DNA of 44,039 bases, from contig JACQDX010000003.1 of the NCBI GenBank assembly GCA_016200895.1, positions 1 through 44,039 of the forward strand, given 5' to 3'. Under the pieces are notes generated by a model. It was given only the letters and a program-made list of their open reading frames with translations. It did not search any database and had not been told where the DNA came from. Of the stretch, positions 34,808-43,899 are shown one piece after another (position 1 is the first letter of the stretch; each line of letters begins with the position of its first letter). The stretch is from Burkholderiales bacterium. Lineage in GTDB: Bacteria; Pseudomonadota; Gammaproteobacteria; Burkholderiales; Burkholderiaceae_D. The translations under genes were made by a program, and so were the position numbers.

Positions 34808-36043
34808 TTAGCCTGGTCGTTTCATTTGGCAAGAAGATGGCTGCGACGCGACGAATGCATCTATCTTTTGATTGGTTTTCCAACCCATGCCGGTATTTTC
34901 CTGATCAAACTTGACATCTTTGCCGTTGGTTTTTACCCAGGTCGCGATATACAAGGGCTGTTGAATCTGGTGATCGACCTTACGCATATTGTCGTCACCG
35001 TTCAAGCTCTTGAAATTCAAACCTTCCAGCGCAAATGCAACCTTGACAGGATCAATGGACTTAGCCTGCTTGACAGCCTGGGACATGCCAGCCAGTACCG
35101 AATAAGTCGCCATGGAGTAATAGTCGTCTTTGTATTTGGTTTTGAATCCTTCAACGATGTCCTTGCCGGAGAAAGTCTCGTTATTCGCGTTCCAATAACC
35201 TACATATTTAACGCGGTCTATACCAGAAGCGCCCATTGCAGTAGGGACGCCGGTCGTGGAGGCGTAATAAGTGTAAAAATTGGATTTCAGATCAGCATCT
35301 TTGGCGGATTTAATCAGCAAAGCCAGATCCGCACCCCAGTTACCAGTAATAACCGTATCTGCGCCGGAAGCCTTTATTTTAGCTACGTAAGGAGAAAAAT
35401 CCTTTACCTGACCAATTGGATGAAGATCATCACCAACGATTTGTATATCCGGACGCTTGCGTGCCAGATACTCTTTGGCAGCACGGGTTACCTGATGGCC
35501 AAATGAGTAATTCTGACCGATGATATAGACCTTCTTGATGTTCTTGTCAGCAGCCATGAAAGTCGTCAAGGCTTCCATTTTCATGTCTGAATTTGAATCA
35601 AAACGGAAATGCCAGAAACTGCACTTGCTGTTTGTCATGTCTGGATCAACAGCGGCATGATTCAGATAGACAATTTCTTTGCCAGGATTGCGCTCATTGT
35701 GTTTATTAACTGCATCCAGCAAAGCCAGGCCTACGCCAGAGCCATTGCCTTGCGTGATATAGCGAAATCCTTTATCGATCACCGTTTTCAATACATTCAG
35801 AGACTCTTGTGGGCTGCCTTTATTATCAAAACCGACAACTTCGAATTTGTGTTCGCCAGCCCATTTTTCGGCATTGGCCTTATCAGCGATGTACTGATAG
35901 GAATTCAAAATATTTTGCCCAACTGGCGCAAAAGCACCTGACAGTGGATCGATATAGGCGATCTTGATGGTATCAGCCATCACTGCGGGTACGGCAAAGG
36001 TTAAAGCGACTGCAGCAAGGCTGGCACGTAAAGGAAATTTCAT
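34808..36043 (-). CDS. LivK-type periplasmic substrate-binding protein
   Basis: 411 residues. A signal peptide (KFPLRASLAAVALTFAVPAVMA) probably cleaves near residue 23. The mature protein is a type-I periplasmic binding fold: TIKIAYIDPLSGAFAPVGQ, then KGSPQESLNVLKTVIDKG and YIIGQNYSFG. Its ligand residues are not those I can tie to leucine or urea. Because the operon begins with an acyl-CoA ligase, an organic acid is possible. GGAGAGAGAC precedes the ATG. A terminator-like hairpin just after the stop should raise binding protein relative to permease. Confidence 0.88.
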   Translation of the reverse strand: MKFPLRASLAAVALTFAVPAVMADTIKIAYIDPLSGAFAPVGQNILNSYQYIADKANAEKWAGEHKFEVVGFDNKGSPQESLNVLKTVIDKGFRYITQGNGSGVGLALLDAVNKHNERNPGKEIVYLNHAAVDPDMTNSKCSFWHFRFDSNSDMKMEALTTFMAADKNIKKVYIIGQNYSFGHQVTRAAKEYLARKRPDIQIVGDDLHPIGQVKDFSPYVAKIKASGADTVITGNWGADLALLIKSAKDADLKSNFYTYYASTTGVPTAMGASGIDRVKYVGYWNANNETFSGKDIVEGFKTKYKDDYYSMATYSVLAGMSQAVKQAKSIDPVKVAFALEGLNFKSLNGDDNMRKVDHQIQQPLYIATWVKTNGKDVKFDQENTGMGWKTNQKIDAFVASQPSSCQMKRPG

Positions 36044-36147
36044 TTGTCTCTCTCCGGTATTCTCATTGTTTGGAATCTAGATTTTTTTCGTTTTATCGCT
36101 ACTTCCAGAACCTGGGCTATTCATATTCAGACCAGGCTCTGCACTTC

Positions 36148-37800
36148 CTATGCAGTTGGTAGTTTATATTCCTTGAATTGCTCCCTCAGTTTATTTTTCA
36201 AAATTTTTCCTGTTGCCCCTAACGGCAGGCTTTCTATAAAAACGACGTCGTCAGGCAGCCACCATTTCGCAACTTTGCCATCAAAAAATTGCAGCAACTC
36301 TTCCCTCGTGACTTCTGCTCCTGGCTTCTTGACTGCCAGCAGCAAGGGGCGTTCATCCCATTTGGGATGGAAGACCCCGATACAAGCCGCTTGCAAGATA
36401 GCAGGGTGAGAGACCGCTACATTTTCCAGATCTATCGTGCCTATCCACTCGCCGCCAGATTTGACAACATCCTTGCTGCGGTCAGTAATTTGCATGTAGC
36501 CATCAGTATCTATGGTAGCCACGTCACCAGTAGGGAACCAGCCATCTTCCAGGACATCGCCGCCTTCATTTTTGTAATAGCTATTGATGATCCAGGGGCC
36601 CTTGACCAGCAAATTACCGTAGGTTTTGCCATCCCATGGCAATTCCGTACCGGCATCATCAACGATCTTCATGTCGACGCCGTACAAGACATGGCCTTGT
36701 TTCTGGAGTATGGCTTGCTTCTCTTCTTCTGCCATATCAGTATGCTTGGCCATCAAAGTACCAGCCGTACCCAGTGGCGACATTTCTGTCATGCCCCAGG
36801 CATGTACCACTTCCACGCCGTAGGTGTGACGCAAGGTTTTCATCATCGCTGGCGGGCAGGCAGAGCCACCAATCACTGTGCGTTTGAAGCTTGAGAATTT
36901 CAGGTTATTTTGCGCCACATAAGTCAACAAGCCTAGCCAGACAGTGGGCACACCTGCTGAGAAGGTGACTTTTTCCTGTTCAAATAATTCATAGAGGGAT
37001 TTGCCATCCAGATGCGGGCCTGGGAAAACCAGTTTGGCACCGTTCAAAGGAGCGGAATAAGGCAGGCCCCAGGCATTTACATGGAACATCGGGACCACTG
37101 GCAAAACAGAGTCACGTGCTGATACATTCAAGCCATCGGGCAAGGACGATCCGTAAGAATGCAGGATAGTGGAACGATGGGAATACAAAGCACCTTTAGG
37201 GTTGCCTGTCGTGCCCGATGTATAGCACAAGCTGGAGGCAGAGTTTTCATCAAAAACTGGCCAGACGAACTCATCGCTATTGGCTTCGATCAAATCTTCA
37301 TAGGCCATCAGATTGGGGATTTTGCCGTCCGTTGGCAATTTATCCTGGTCGCACATCATGATATAGCCTTTGATACCAGGGCAATGCGCAACTATTGCCT
37401 GCACGATAGGCAGGAAAGTCATGTCAAACAGCAGGTATTGATCTTCTGCATGATTGGCAATGTAAGCAATCTGTTCAGGGTGCAGTCTCGGGTTAATCGT
37501 GTGCAAGACTGCACCAGAACCGGACACTGCATAGTAAGCTTCCAGATGGCGATAACCATTCCAGGCCAGGGTCGCAATACGGTCACCCAGTTGTACGCCC
37601 AGTTTGGCAAAAGCATTCGCCAGTTGTTTTGAACGTTTGTGGCATTCGCTATAGTTATAGCGATGTATATCCCCTTCCACCCGGCGGGAAACAATTTCAT
37701 TCTTTCCAAAATAACGGTCAGCATGTTCGATGAGGCTGGAAATAAGCATGGGCTTGCTCATCATTTGCCCCATCAAGGGGCTCTTCACATATGACGACAT
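36148..37800 (-). CDS. Acyl-CoA ligase (medium/long-chain fatty-acid type)
   Basis: 550 residues of the AMP-forming ANL superfamily. P-loop-like motif YTSGTTGNPKGALYSHRS, A5 WGMTEMSPLGT, A7/A8 TGDVATIDTDGYMQITDRSKDVVKSGGEWI, and the C-terminal catalytic Lys in LGATGKILKNKLR are all present. It resembles AlkK-like medium-chain or 3-methylthiopropionyl-CoA ligases; the exact acid cannot be read. It precedes livK by 104 bp on the same strand, so the transporter probably delivers its acid. AGGAGAAC lies before the ATG, and a TACG-N2-CGTA palindrome lies 78 bp upstream. Confidence 0.9.
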   Translation of the reverse strand: MSSYVKSPLMGQMMSKPMLISSLIEHADRYFGKNEIVSRRVEGDIHRYNYSECHKRSKQLANAFAKLGVQLGDRIATLAWNGYRHLEAYYAVSGSGAVLHTINPRLHPEQIAYIANHAEDQYLLFDMTFLPIVQAIVAHCPGIKGYIMMCDQDKLPTDGKIPNLMAYEDLIEANSDEFVWPVFDENSASSLCYTSGTTGNPKGALYSHRSTILHSYGSSLPDGLNVSARDSVLPVVPMFHVNAWGLPYSAPLNGAKLVFPGPHLDGKSLYELFEQEKVTFSAGVPTVWLGLLTYVAQNNLKFSSFKRTVIGGSACPPAMMKTLRHTYGVEVVHAWGMTEMSPLGTAGTLMAKHTDMAEEEKQAILQKQGHVLYGVDMKIVDDAGTELPWDGKTYGNLLVKGPWIINSYYKNEGGDVLEDGWFPTGDVATIDTDGYMQITDRSKDVVKSGGEWIGTIDLENVAVSHPAILQAACIGVFHPKWDERPLLLAVKKPGAEVTREELLQFFDGKVAKWWLPDDVVFIESLPLGATGKILKNKLREQFKEYKLPTA

Positions 37801-37877
37801 TTGTTCTCCTGAAATGTGCAGCTTTATTGATTACTTTGGTAATTGCTCAAATTGCTGAATATTATTCTTCGTCGATT

Positions 37878-37895
37878 TTTGTACGACCGTACTAA
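37878..37895. promoter_or_regulatory. TetR-type palindromic operator, copy upstream of acyl-CoA ligase
   Basis: TTTGTACGACCGTACTAA, with a perfect GTACG-AC-CGTAC core. It lies 78 bp before the ATG of the acyl-CoA ligase. It is the most symmetric of the three copies in the window. Confidence 0.65.
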
Positions 37896-37971
37896 TCCGT
37901 CAATCAGTATTTTTTCCGCAACGCACAAAGGACTCCCCTTTCCTCACTCCAGTTTTAGTCGTTCTACAAAC

Positions 37972-38001
37972 AAAAAATGCGGAAGAGAAGCTCTTCCGCA
38001 T
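37972..38001 (-). terminator. Rho-independent terminator of rlmJ
   Basis: A perfect 11-bp stem, ATGCGGAAGAG (37977-37987) and CTCTTCCGCAT (37991-38001), with a 3-nt loop. On the minus strand it is followed by TTTTT. It lies 65 bases after the rlmJ stop. Confidence 0.85.
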
Positions 38002-38065
38002 CGCAACAATCAACAAATTTACTTTGTGTCGAAAAGAGAGTCTTTTCTCTCTGGCGACCAACATC

Positions 38066-38971
38066 TTAACGTTTAGCGCTTGTTCCCGCCTCACCCGACT
38101 CAAGCACAAAACCAGCACCGGCATCTTTACCCAATACTTTGACGAGGTAGGGCATCACTTCTTTCAACGTCGCCAGCAAAGTCCATGGTGGATTGAGGAT
38201 AAACATGCCACTGCTATGCAAGCCAAAGCCATCTGGTGACGGGCCGCTGATAGATAATGTGACATTCAGCCAGCTATTTGCCTGCAGACGCTTGAGTTTT
38301 TCTGGCAGTGAACGGGATTCTTGGCGTTGCAGCACCGGATACCAGACCGCAAAGGTGCCGGTTGGGAAGCGTTTAATACCATCTTCAAGGCATACCTTGA
38401 CGCGCCTGTAGTCATCTTTAACTTCATAAGGCGGGTCAATGAGTACCATGCCCCGGCGTGATGGCGGCGGCAGCAAAGCCTTCAGACTTTCAAAGCCATC
38501 GCCAGCAGAGATGATGACGCGCTTGCCTCTGACGGTCTGGCGCTTGCCCTGCTCTGCCGCATGGTTATCAAGCTTGCGGAAGTTTTCAGCGAGTATCTTG
38601 ATTTCGCTGGGGTGCAATTCAAACAGGCGCAGGCGGTCTTGCTCACGCATGACGATATTGGCGCAATACGGCGAGCCTGGGTAATAGCGCATTTTGCCAC
38701 TGGGATTGAGGCCTTTGATCAAATCCATATAGGCCGCGAAAGATTCCGGAATATCTTTTCGATCCCATAAAGGTGCGATACCAGTTTCAAATTCTGCGTT
38801 TTTGCTCGCATAGCCACTGTCAAGGGCATACAAACCCGCACCTGCATGTGTATCTATATAGGTATAAGCAGTGTCTTTTTGCCCAAGGTATTCAAGCAAT
38901 TGAATCAGGACAAAGTGTTTCAGGACGTCGGCATGATTACCGGCATGAAAGCCGTGGCGGTAGCTCAGCAT
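38066..38971 (-). CDS. rlmJ: 23S rRNA (adenine2030-N6)-methyltransferase RlmJ
   Basis: 301 residues from the ATG at 38971. An in-frame TTG five codons earlier is rejected because RlmJ proteins begin MLSYRHxFHAGNHADVLKH, exactly as here. The Rossmann SAM-binding motif THAGAGLY and the catalytic-type DPPYE (VLIDPPYEVKDDY) are present. It methylates A2030 in 23S rRNA. The C-terminal tail is about 20 residues longer than in E. coli (280). It is monocistronic with its own terminator. Confidence 0.93.
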   Translation of the reverse strand: MLSYRHGFHAGNHADVLKHFVLIQLLEYLGQKDTAYTYIDTHAGAGLYALDSGYASKNAEFETGIAPLWDRKDIPESFAAYMDLIKGLNPSGKMRYYPGSPYCANIVMREQDRLRLFELHPSEIKILAENFRKLDNHAAEQGKRQTVRGKRVIISAGDGFESLKALLPPPSRRGMVLIDPPYEVKDDYRRVKVCLEDGIKRFPTGTFAVWYPVLQRQESRSLPEKLKRLQANSWLNVTLSISGPSPDGFGLHSSGMFILNPPWTLLATLKEVMPYLVKVLGKDAGAGFVLESGEAGTSAKR

Positions 38972-38994
38972 AATAAAATCTTTCAAAAATGAAT

Positions 38995-39022
38995 AGGCGA
39001 CCTGCCAACGGCAAGTCGCCCT
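38995..39022 (-). terminator. Terminator hairpin after the GNAT gene
   Basis: GGCGAC (38996-39001) and GTCGCC (39015-39020), with an inner TGCC/GGCA extension after one mismatch. On the minus strand it is followed by TATTCATTTTT. It closes the mltG-tmk-holB-pilZ-GNAT gene string. Confidence 0.65.
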
Positions 39023-39066
39023 AAAATGGTAGCAAGCGGTAAGAGACTAGCTAATTTAGCTTGAAC

Positions 39067-39576
39067 CTACCCTACCCGTTTGCCAAGTATGATCAAATCG
39101 CGTTCTATGCCGTCCAGCGTTGCAACCTGTGGCATATTTGCCCAGGTCGCAAAGTCAAATGCAGCAAATAACTTCAGGCTTGGTACATTATGACCAAAAA
39201 TGAAGCCCAGCAATGTGTGAACCTTGATTTCAGGGGCATGCGCAATGGCTTGCGCCAGGAAATAACGGCCCAGACCCTGGCCACGTGCAGCCTCGTGCAA
39301 GTATATGGATAATTCAGCAGTACCTGAATAAGCGGGCCTGCCATAAAAATTCGAGAACGATAACCAGCCTATGACTTGCCCGTTCTGCTCGCAGACCCAG
39401 AGTGGACGCGATTCAGGATAATGCTCATGAAACCATGCATGGCGCGATTCTACCGTAATTGGCTCTGTATCGGCGGTAACCACACGTGAAGCAACTGTGG
39501 AATTATAAATTGCGACAATTTGCGGTAAATCTTCAAACTGAGCCAGTCTATGCGTAAATTCTGCAGCCATCGTCAT
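39067..39576 (-). CDS. GNAT N-acetyltransferase, phosphinothricin-acetyltransferase-like
   Basis: 169 residues. The pattern follows the Pat/Bar/MnaT subgroup: DLPQIVAIYNSTVASRV at the N-terminus, RPLWVCEQNGQVIGWLSFSNF, GTAELSIYLHEAARGQGLGRYFL with the acetyl-CoA loop RGQGLGR, and the C-terminal GIERDLIILGKR. Related enzymes acetylate phosphinothricin, methionine sulfone/sulfoximine or other amino compounds. Its ATG overlaps the pilZ stop (TAATG), so it is coupled to a housekeeping operon where tatD is often found in related genomes. Confidence 0.88.
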   Translation of the reverse strand: MTMAAEFTHRLAQFEDLPQIVAIYNSTVASRVVTADTEPITVESRHAWFHEHYPESRPLWVCEQNGQVIGWLSFSNFYGRPAYSGTAELSIYLHEAARGQGLGRYFLAQAIAHAPEIKVHTLLGFIFGHNVPSLKLFAAFDFATWANMPQVATLDGIERDLIILGKRVG

Positions 39577-39965
39577 TAAATTGTATGGGTAGCCCGGGAA
39601 GAGCGCACTGCCGCGCCTAGCAATTCTTCTACACGCAAGCGTATACGGGTGCCACTTTCATCTTCAGGAAAGTGCACGCCTATGCCCTGTGACTTGTTAT
39701 TGCCCGCACCTGCTGGTGTAATCCAAGCGACCTTGCCAGCGATAGGATATTTATTAGGGTCATCCAATAAAGTCAAAATCAAATAAATCTCTTCACCCAG
39801 ACGGTACGTCTTATTGGTAGGCACGAAAATGCCACCATTTTTTAAAAATGGCATATAGGCTGCAAACAAGGCAGCTTTTTCTTTAATCGCCAGCGATAAC
39901 ACCGAAGGACGATTCGGTGAAGGCATATTAAGCGGAGCACTAGGATCTGCTGGTAAATCTGACAT
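39576..39965 (-). CDS. pilZ: Type IV pilus PilZ protein
   Basis: 129 residues. Matches pseudomonad PilZ along its length: LSLAIKEKAALFAAYMPFLKNGGIFVPTNKTYRLGEEIYLILTLL and GKVAWITPAGAGNNKSQGIGVHF. The N-terminal RxxxR c-di-GMP motif of other PilZ-domain proteins is absent, as in the pilus-assembly PilZ, so c-di-GMP binding is unlikely. It is needed for type IV pilus formation through interaction with PilB/FimX-type partners. An extra proline-rich N-terminus (about 20 residues) precedes the core. Located 24 bp after holB, a conserved neighbour. Confidence 0.9.
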   Translation of the reverse strand: MSDLPADPSAPLNMPSPNRPSVLSLAIKEKAALFAAYMPFLKNGGIFVPTNKTYRLGEEIYLILTLLDDPNKYPIAGKVAWITPAGAGNNKSQGIGVHFPEDESGTRIRLRVEELLGAAVRSSRATHTI

Positions 39966-39989
39966 GTTCTGGCTTTCGCAATTCTTTAA

Positions 39990-41030
39990 TCAAATAGTGC
40001 CGAATAATGCGGAATATTCAAGCAGCATATCTTCCAAAAATAATTTGGCCGACAAAGGGTGACTGGCAATCGCCTGTCTTTCATTGCAATTCTTGATGAA
40101 TTGCTGCAAAGCTGACTCATCAACCTGCATGGACAATCCCTTCAACTCCTTCTCATAGCGAGGATGATACCGGATTCTGCCACTTTGTTTATAGGAAAAT
40201 ATATCGTAAAGCCAACGTTGTAACCAGCCGACGACGACAGGCATTTCCATTTTTTGCATCTTGTCGGCAGTTTTGAGACTCAATTCTGTGCCTGGCTTAC
40301 TCAAAAACCGTATAAATTCATCCAGATCTGCACGCAAGTCTGAATGCGCCATATCGAATGCAGCCAAAGGCGCACCACCCTGTTGAGCCAGCCAGACATC
40401 CGCATCCTTGATTCCTTGCTTATGTAACCATTCCAGCGCAATACCTGCATCAGGCAAGCCAAGGCCAAATTTATGACAACGCGACAAGATGGTAGGCAAC
40501 AATTTGTCTATGCTATTCGATACCAGAATAAACACCGTATTGGCATTTGGCTCTTCCAGCGATTTCAATAGTGCATTTGCCGCTGGTACATTCAGTGCCT
40601 CGGCAGGGTACAGGACGATGATGCGCCTGCCACTGCGATGAGTAGAAATATTCATGAAATCCGACAATGCCCGGATTTGGTTGATGACGATTTCTTTGGA
40701 AGGCGCTTTGCTGGCCTTGCTGGTTTTGGTGGTGCTTTCAGCCTCATCACCAGCCGGCGCATCTTCTTCGTCCAGCAATTCTGGCCTGACGCGGCGATAG
40801 TCGGGATGACTATATTGCGAAAACCAGCCACAGGAACCACATTGCTGACAAGCGTGTCCACCCTGCCCCGGATTTTCGCAAAGCAGGGATTGCGCCAGAT
40901 GTTCAGCAAATACAGTTTTACCTATGCCCTGCGGCCCATGTAATAAAAAGGCATGGGGCAAGCGCTGCCCCAAAGCCTGTATTTGCTGCCATGAGTCTTC
41001 TTGCCAACTATATAAAGGATGCTGCGTCAT
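39990..41030 (-). CDS. holB: DNA polymerase III subunit delta-prime
   Basis: 346 residues. Walker [21 protein letters not shown] is at 34-53. A zinc-binding cysteine set follows ([19 protein letters not shown]). The AAA+ part continues with [26 protein letters not shown], the sensor SRCHKFGL, and the C-terminal helical domain. It is a clamp-loader component. A charged insert of about 25 residues ([21 protein letters not shown]) separates the zinc module from the Walker B region. Its ATG overlaps the tmk stop (ATGA). Confidence 0.93.
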   Translation of the reverse strand: MTQHPLYSWQEDSWQQIQALGQRLPHAFLLHGPQGIGKTVFAEHLAQSLLCENPGQGGHACQQCGSCGWFSQYSHPDYRRVRPELLDEEDAPAGDEAESTTKTSKASKAPSKEIVINQIRALSDFMNISTHRSGRRIIVLYPAEALNVPAANALLKSLEEPNANTVFILVSNSIDKLLPTILSRCHKFGLGLPDAGIALEWLHKQGIKDADVWLAQQGGAPLAAFDMAHSDLRADLDEFIRFLSKPGTELSLKTADKMQKMEMPVVVGWLQRWLYDIFSYKQSGRIRYHPRYEKELKGLSMQVDESALQQFIKNCNERQAIASHPLSAKLFLEDMLLEYSALFGTI

Positions 41031-41674
41031 ACCGCTTGCTGAGCAGAGCTCAGGAGATCATCAATCAATGCATCAAGTTGCAAACGTATAGCCTCTATAC
41101 TTTGTGTGGAATCGATAATCCTGAAACGTTGAGGAAACTCTTTGGCACGGCGCAGGTATTCATTGCGGGTAGCAGCAAAAAAATCTGCTTTTTCCTGTTC
41201 AAACTTATCCAGGTCACGTGTTGCATCAAGGCGTGCACGCGCCACTTCCAGCGGCACGTCGAACAATAGAGTCAGGTCCGGCTGTAAATTAGGGTGCACC
41301 CATTGTTCAAGGGCGTTGAGTTTATCCAGCGATAAATTTCTGCCGCCACCTTGATAAGCAAAGCTGGCATCAGTAAAGCGGTCAGAGATAACCCAGTCGC
41401 CTCTAGCCAATGCCGGTTCTATGACTTGGGCAATGTGCTCGCGCCTGACGGCAAACATCAGCAAGGCTTCAGTCTCCAGATGCATCTTTTGCTTTAATAG
41501 CAATTCGCGCAAGGTCTCACCCAATGGCGTGCCACCAGGTTCACGGCTGCAAATCACCTTTACGTCATGCGCCTGCAGTTTGCTTTGCAAACGCTCTGCC
41601 ACATAGGCGATATGGGTGGATTTACCCGCACCGTCTATGCCTTCAAAGCTGATAAATTTTCCTGTGTGCTTCAT
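41027..41674 (-). CDS. tmk: Thymidylate kinase
   Basis: 215 residues, usual length. P-loop [13 protein letters not shown] (9-21), the DR[FYH] motif [17 protein letters not shown] (LID/TMP site), and the [11 protein letters not shown] segment characteristic of bacterial TMPKs. It makes dTDP from dTMP and ATP. It lies 38 bp after mltG and overlaps holB by four bases, the common Burkholderiales arrangement. Confidence 0.95.
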   Translation of the reverse strand: MKHTGKFISFEGIDGAGKSTHIAYVAERLQSKLQAHDVKVICSREPGGTPLGETLRELLLKQKMHLETEALLMFAVRREHIAQVIEPALARGDWVISDRFTDASFAYQGGGRNLSLDKLNALEQWVHPNLQPDLTLLFDVPLEVARARLDATRDLDKFEQEKADFFAATRNEYLRRAKEFPQRFRIIDSTQSIEAIRLQLDALIDDLLSSAQQAV

Positions 41675-41712
41675 GATTCAATTCTATATTCTATTAATAC
41701 ACCTTGATGCCA

Positions 41713-42699
41713 TCAACGCTGGTACTTGTTCACTGCTCGATTATGGTCATTCAAGTTATCAGAAAACTGGCTGGTGCCGTTACCTCGCGCCACGAAGTAT
41801 AAAGCATCACTATGAGCCGGATCCAAAGCTGCGGAAATCGATTCCATACCGGGCAAGGCTATCGGCGTCGGCGGCAAACCAACTCGCGTATAGGTGTTGT
41901 AGGGTGTATCGGTCAGTAAATCACGCTTGTATATCTTGCCTTGATAACGCTCACCCATGCCATAAATGACGGTTGGATCAGTTTGCAGCAACATGCCTGA
42001 CCGCAGGCGATTGACAAAAACCGAGGCTATCATGGGGCGCTCAGATTTTTGCCCCGTCTCTTTTTCTATGATGGAAGCCATGGTCAAGGCTTCATAGCGA
42101 TTCTTGTAAGGCAAGCCATCTGCACGTTTTTTCCAGGCTTCATCGAGTTTTTTCAATAACTGGCTGTGGGCTTGCTGATAAAACTGTACATCGGTGCTGC
42201 CCTTAGCAAAGCGATAGGTGTCCGGGAAGAACAAACCTTCTGCTTGCGGAAAATCCGGTGTAACTTTACGCATCAACTCGGCTTCACTCATACCCTGGGT
42301 TTCATGCTTGATGGCAGGATGCGCATCCACCTGCTTGCGCATTTGCTGGAATGTCCACCCTTCTATCACTGCCAGGCTGGCCATGGAAAAATCACCATTG
42401 ACGATCTTGTTCAATAACTCAACGGGTGTTTTACCAGCCTCGATCTCAAAAGACCCGGCCTTCAAGCGATTCGCTTTACCCAACAAACGCGCCAGTGCCT
42501 CAAACATCACAGGTTGAATTGGTACACCAGCCTCATAGACTTGACGAGCAGACGCACGCACACTACTGCCCGGCTTGATGGTAAATTCTTTGACCGCGCC
42601 CTCTGTAAAAATGGCTTGTTGCATCCAGTAATAGAAGCCGCCGCCTGCGGCCAGCGCAAGCAGAATCAATAGTACAAATAGTTTTTTTATGAAACCCAT
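41713..42699 (-). CDS. mltG: Endolytic murein transglycosylase MltG
   Basis: 328 residues. An N-terminal membrane helix (5-24) anchors it in the inner membrane. A LysM-like domain follows (VKEFTIKPGSSVRASARQV). The YceG catalytic part has TMASIIEKETGQKSE with active-site Glu212, LQTDPTVIYGMG, and the closing GLPPTPIALPGMESISAALDP and ALYFVARGNG. It cleaves nascent peptidoglycan and is thought to set glycan strand length. It opens the tmk-holB-pilZ gene string and is divergent from ygfZ. Confidence 0.95.
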   Translation of the reverse strand: MGFIKKLFVLLILLALAAGGGFYYWMQQAIFTEGAVKEFTIKPGSSVRASARQVYEAGVPIQPVMFEALARLLGKANRLKAGSFEIEAGKTPVELLNKIVNGDFSMASLAVIEGWTFQQMRKQVDAHPAIKHETQGMSEAELMRKVTPDFPQAEGLFFPDTYRFAKGSTDVQFYQQAHSQLLKKLDEAWKKRADGLPYKNRYEALTMASIIEKETGQKSERPMIASVFVNRLRSGMLLQTDPTVIYGMGERYQGKIYKRDLLTDTPYNTYTRVGLPPTPIALPGMESISAALDPAHSDALYFVARGNGTSQFSDNLNDHNRAVNKYQR

Positions 42700-42839
42700 G
42701 TAGACAGCTTAATCAAAATTGAGGGAGTTCTGACGAGATTTTGCAGACGCTACTATAATTCGCCTGAACAGGTGCAGGCGGTATTGTAAAGCCAGCGCAC
42801 ACATTAAGCGAATCAGTAAAGAAGAGTGAGTATAACAAT

Positions 42840-43880
42840 ATGACGTGGGAAGACTTTTTATCCAGCCAGGGTGCAACGGTGGAAAACTTGAATACGACCG
42901 GTTTTGCCCCACATTGGCAGTCAGATGCCCTGCAGGCAGGATTTATTGCCCCCTTGACCGATCTTGGCCTGATCAGGGTTACAGGTGAAGACGCTCCGTC
43001 ATTTTTGCATAATCAATTAAGCAATGATGTGGAGCATTTGGGTACAAATGAGTTGCGCCGTGCAGCTTATTGCACCCCCAAAGGACGTATGCTGGCCAGC
43101 TTTGTGTATTGGAAAGACGGTCAGGATATTGTCTTGCAACTATCAAAATCCATACAAGCTACAGTGCAAAAACGTTTGCAAATGTTTGTTTTGCGAGCGA
43201 AAGCCAAATTACACGATATTAATGCTGAATACGTTGTTCTGGGGTTGGGTGGCGCTGCTGCCACGGCAGTACTGCAAGAATGGTTCGCTGAGCTGCCAGC
43301 CAAGATTGACCAAAAAGTGAGCAATGAGTATGGCAGTCTGCTGCGCGTAGCGGATGCCAACAATGCGCCGCGTTATGAATGGATAGCGCCTGTAGAGATT
43401 GCGCAACAAGCATGGCCAAAATTAAGCACCCAGTTGCAGGCGGTGAACACTGGCGCCTGGCGCGTGACTGAAATTCAGGCTGGGATTGCCATCGTCATCG
43501 CCAGCACACAAGAAAAGTTTGTCCCGCAGATGATCAATTTTGAACTCATCGGTGGTGTAAATTTTAAAAAAGGTTGTTATCCCGGCCAGGAAATAGTCGC
43601 GCGCAGCCAATACCTGGGCAAACTCAAACGCCGTATGGCAATAGCGCTGGTACACGCGAAGGATGTTGCAGCAGGGACCGAAGTATTTAATAGCGATGAT
43701 GTCAGCCAACCCTGCGGCATGATCGTTAATGCAGAACAACATCAGGACGACAGTTCGCTGGTGTTGATAGAAATGAAGTTGGCTGATCAGGAAAGTGGAC
43801 AGCTCACACTGGGCTCGGCAACTGGGGCAGCAATAGAAATTCTGCCGCTGCCGTATGCGATAACAGATATTACACAATAA
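42840..43880 (+). CDS. ygfZ: Folate-binding protein YgfZ
   Basis: 346 residues. GcvT-like fold with the YgfZ signature KGCYPGQE at 244-251 (C246). The N-terminal segment LGLIRVTGEDAPSFLHNQLSNDVEHL is also typical. It supports iron-sulfur enzymes such as MiaB in a tetrahydrofolate-dependent manner. GAAGAGTGAG lies about nine bases before the ATG. It is divergent from mltG. An ISL3-type insertion begins about 20 bases after its stop and leaves the reading frame intact. Confidence 0.92.
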   Translation: MTWEDFLSSQGATVENLNTTGFAPHWQSDALQAGFIAPLTDLGLIRVTGEDAPSFLHNQLSNDVEHLGTNELRRAAYCTPKGRMLASFVYWKDGQDIVLQLSKSIQATVQKRLQMFVLRAKAKLHDINAEYVVLGLGGAAATAVLQEWFAELPAKIDQKVSNEYGSLLRVADANNAPRYEWIAPVEIAQQAWPKLSTQLQAVNTGAWRVTEIQAGIAIVIASTQEKFVPQMINFELIGGVNFKKGCYPGQEIVARSQYLGKLKRRMAIALVHAKDVAAGTEVFNSDDVSQPCGMIVNAEQHQDDSSLVLIEMKLADQESGQLTLGSATGAAIEILPLPYAITDITQ

Positions 43881-43899
43881 TCGCGCAATAAAGAATTTA

